This document shows, piece by piece, positions 5,261 through 6,751 of a DNA stretch of 6,751 bases (position 1 is its first letter; every line of letters starts with the position of its first letter). The notes under the pieces were generated by a model, which did not search any database, was not told the origin of the DNA, and worked only from the letters and a program-made list of their open reading frames with translations. The position numbers and the translations under genes were made by a program. Origin of the DNA: Flavobacterium sp. (GTDB lineage Bacteria; Bacteroidota; Bacteroidia; Flavobacteriales; Flavobacteriaceae); NCBI GenBank assembly GCA_030152225.1, contig JASLHL010000298.1:1-6751 (forward strand), in the 5' to 3' direction.

Positions 5261-5821
5261 ATGAAACAGCAGTATAGACATGTATTAGCTTTGGGTTTGC
5301 AGGATTCTATCGAACAAGCACAAGCGAGATCTATTGGTAAAAAAACAAAGGGAATGGCAGCTTTGCAAACGCCAAAAGCCTTTCCACGTCCACAAGGGCA
5401 TTGTTTGAGTGATACCCTATCCTTTGCAGGTTTACTCGTTAGTTTAACGCTTGTGGTGGCGATTGTGTGGAACTTTGAAAATTTCGATTGGACCACACGT
5501 GAGGTGGTATTTTTCTTTTTGGCTATGCTTATGGGATTAACTCCTGTCGTATGGGCGTATCACTTGTTGTATCCTCGATTTGATCGCAAGCGCGTACAAA
5601 AGGGAAAGCTAAAAGCTCAGGGACGTGTAGTAGCCATTGACCATGCAGGTAAGTTGATCCAGGAGGATGCACAACAACGCGCTTTAGTAGAGGTTTTTTA
5701 TCAAGATAAACGCTATTTACTCGTAGCGAATCAACCAGGCTTATCCCTTCATCCGAATACTACGGTAACCGTTACTTGGCACAGTATTTCTCAGCTGTGT
5801 TGGATTCATGAAACGGCCTAA
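5261..5821 (+). CDS. Two-helix membrane protein of unknown function
   Basis: I do not recognise this 186-residue protein with certainty. The N-terminal 50 residues are polar and basic. Two transmembrane segments follow (about 53-71 and 82-103), separated by a short loop, then a basic stretch (FDRKRVQKGKLKAQ, 107-120) suggesting that the C-terminus stays in the cytoplasm. The C-terminal part (about 119-182) looks like a small beta-rich domain: GRVVAIDHAGK, ALVEVFYQDKRYLLVA, TTVTVTWH. This pattern of V-x-Y-x-x-x-G/D-x-x-Y strands is loosely like DUF3592- or NfeD-type domains, but that is only a visual resemblance. No signal peptide or catalytic motif is seen. The ATG at 5261 follows AG-rich GAAAGAAAG and is the first start in the frame. 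It converges on the methyltransferase gene with a 12-nt gap and no visible terminator. Coding is likely from the length and membrane pattern; function is unknown. Confidence 0.72.
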   Translation: MKQQYRHVLALGLQDSIEQAQARSIGKKTKGMAALQTPKAFPRPQGHCLSDTLSFAGLLVSLTLVVAIVWNFENFDWTTREVVFFFLAMLMGLTPVVWAYHLLYPRFDRKRVQKGKLKAQGRVVAIDHAGKLIQEDAQQRALVEVFYQDKRYLLVANQPGLSLHPNTTVTVTWHSISQLCWIHETA

Positions 5822-5833
5822 TAAAACTCGATT

Positions 5834-6751
5834 TTATACCGGTTCACAAATTAAAAATACCTTTTGATCTCCTAGGGTTGTCGTAAAGAAAATATAACTT
5901 TCACCTCCCTCTTTGATCTTCCATTTTTTGCGTAATTCATCAACCTTTAAGGGGAAATTACGCACCGTAACATTCGCTTTTTGTTGTTGTAAATATTCTT
6001 TGGCTGTAGCTTTATTATAGGGCAAATGTTGCTTTATTTTAAAGCGCCTGCCCGAGAAGTTAACTAATGCCGTACTTGTGTATAACTGACTGTGCTGGTG
6101 TAATTTATCTACTTTGAAAATCGCACTGATTGCATTGAATTTTCCCGTTTTTAACAGGGCACTATTGGGCTCATAGAGATAGGTTTGCGGTGCTGCATAC
6201 GTAGCTATACGGTCATCTGCTAAGTCTATTGCTATCCGCTGTTGTTCTGTTTTTGTTAGATTAACTGCTTGTAATTCAATCGCTCCCATATAGTCTTTTT
6301 CGATGATCCACAACAATTCTTTCACCTCATTTTGCAAGGCAACAATATGGATGGCTTTGACGTGTTTGAGCTCGCTAAGTCCTGCTTGAATATCCAAAAG
6401 GGGAGCCGTTTTGATTAAAATTGTATTCGAATGCGCCAGAAGTAAATCTAAGTGTTCTACGACATTAGGAGTACAATCACGTAGGAAAAACACTTTTTCC
6501 TTGCTTTGATTTCTTCGCGCTGGATCGAGGTAAATGTAGTCAAATTGTTCCTGTGTATTAGTTAGATATTCCAAGCTATCTCCTGTGATACACCTAATAT
6601 TATCTTGTTGAAGCTGGCGGTAGTTGTGTTGTACAACAGCACTCAAATCAGGTTGTATTTCACAATGCGTTACCGCTTTAATTCGTTGCGCAAAATAGAA
6701 ACAATCAATACCAAATCCTCCCGTCAAATCAATAAGGGAGTTTCCTTCCAC
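5834..6751 (-). CDS. Class I SAM-dependent methyltransferase with THUMP-like C-terminal domain, N-terminus cut by window edge
   Basis: 305 residues are visible; the frame runs off the right edge, and the GTG at the edge is not taken as the start because related proteins are about 390-400 residues, with an N-terminal region before this point. Visible residues 8-16, DLTGGFGID, are the glycine-rich SAM-binding motif I. HCEIQPDLS (29-37) holds the acidic residue that usually binds the ribose. DYIYLDPARR (71-80) is motif IV, with DPAR instead of the DPPY/NPPY of many nucleic-acid methyltransferases. The C-terminal part ends in VRNFPLKVDELRKKWKIKEGG (263-283) and IFFTTTLGDQKVFLICEP, typical of the THUMP-like domain at the end of a Bacteroidota-wide methyltransferase family (PG_1098-like). 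A THUMP-like domain hints at an RNA substrate, but the target is unknown. It converges with the membrane-protein gene. Family call is good, substrate inferred only. Confidence 0.85.
   Translation of the reverse strand: MEGNSLIDLTGGFGIDCFYFAQRIKAVTHCEIQPDLSAVVQHNYRQLQQDNIRCITGDSLEYLTNTQEQFDYIYLDPARRNQSKEKVFFLRDCTPNVVEHLDLLLAHSNTILIKTAPLLDIQAGLSELKHVKAIHIVALQNEVKELLWIIEKDYMGAIELQAVNLTKTEQQRIAIDLADDRIATYAAPQTYLYEPNSALLKTGKFNAISAIFKVDKLHQHSQLYTSTALVNFSGRRFKIKQHLPYNKATAKEYLQQQKANVTVRNFPLKVDELRKKWKIKEGGESYIFFTTTLGDQKVFLICEPV

Overview
The window looks like chromosomal DNA from a Bacteroidota species, most likely Flavobacteriia. Coding regions have moderate GC and intergenic DNA is AT-rich. Shine-Dalgarno sites are mostly absent. 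Two lipoproteins have short lysine-led signal peptides ending in SC. Promoter-like sites match the TAnnTTTG -7 element typical of this phylum, and the TatA and THUMP-like methyltransferase sequences are of flavobacterial type. Genus is not assignable from the sequence alone.

Left part (1-3549, + strand). Four tightly packed genes run in one direction: the 3' end of apbE (FAD:protein FMN transferase), rnfC, rnfD and a lipoprotein of the nitroreductase family. Gaps are 8, 0 and 10 nt, and a strong bidirectional terminator follows. No rnfA, rnfB, rnfE or rnfG appears in the visible part. The likely logic (inference) is that RnfC takes electrons from a cytosolic donor such as NADH, RnfD passes them across the inner membrane through a flavin that ApbE may attach, and the exported nitroreductase-like flavoprotein receives them outside the cytoplasm. 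The RnfD attachment site is unusual, and RnfD carries an extra C-terminal hydrophobic segment beyond the normal family end. This is the most interesting part of the window. The upstream end is cut off, so missing Rnf subunits could lie there.

Middle part (3548-4769, - strand). A TatA-type translocase subunit and a thioredoxin-fold lipoprotein with a WCIWC active site each end inside an intergenic hairpin terminator. They are separated by about 370 nt with no recognisable gene. A repeat-bearing stretch (3363-3514) lies between the nitroreductase and its terminator.

Right part (4770-6751). A non-coding stretch of about 490 nt holds a good flavobacterial promoter match, a hairpin with a following T-run, and a pair of distant inverted repeats. 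It precedes a two-helix membrane protein of unknown function (+ strand). That gene converges, with a 12-nt gap, on the 3' part of a class I SAM-dependent methyltransferase with a THUMP-like C-terminal domain (- strand), which is cut by the right edge.

No tRNA, rRNA, CRISPR array, transposase or phage gene was seen.
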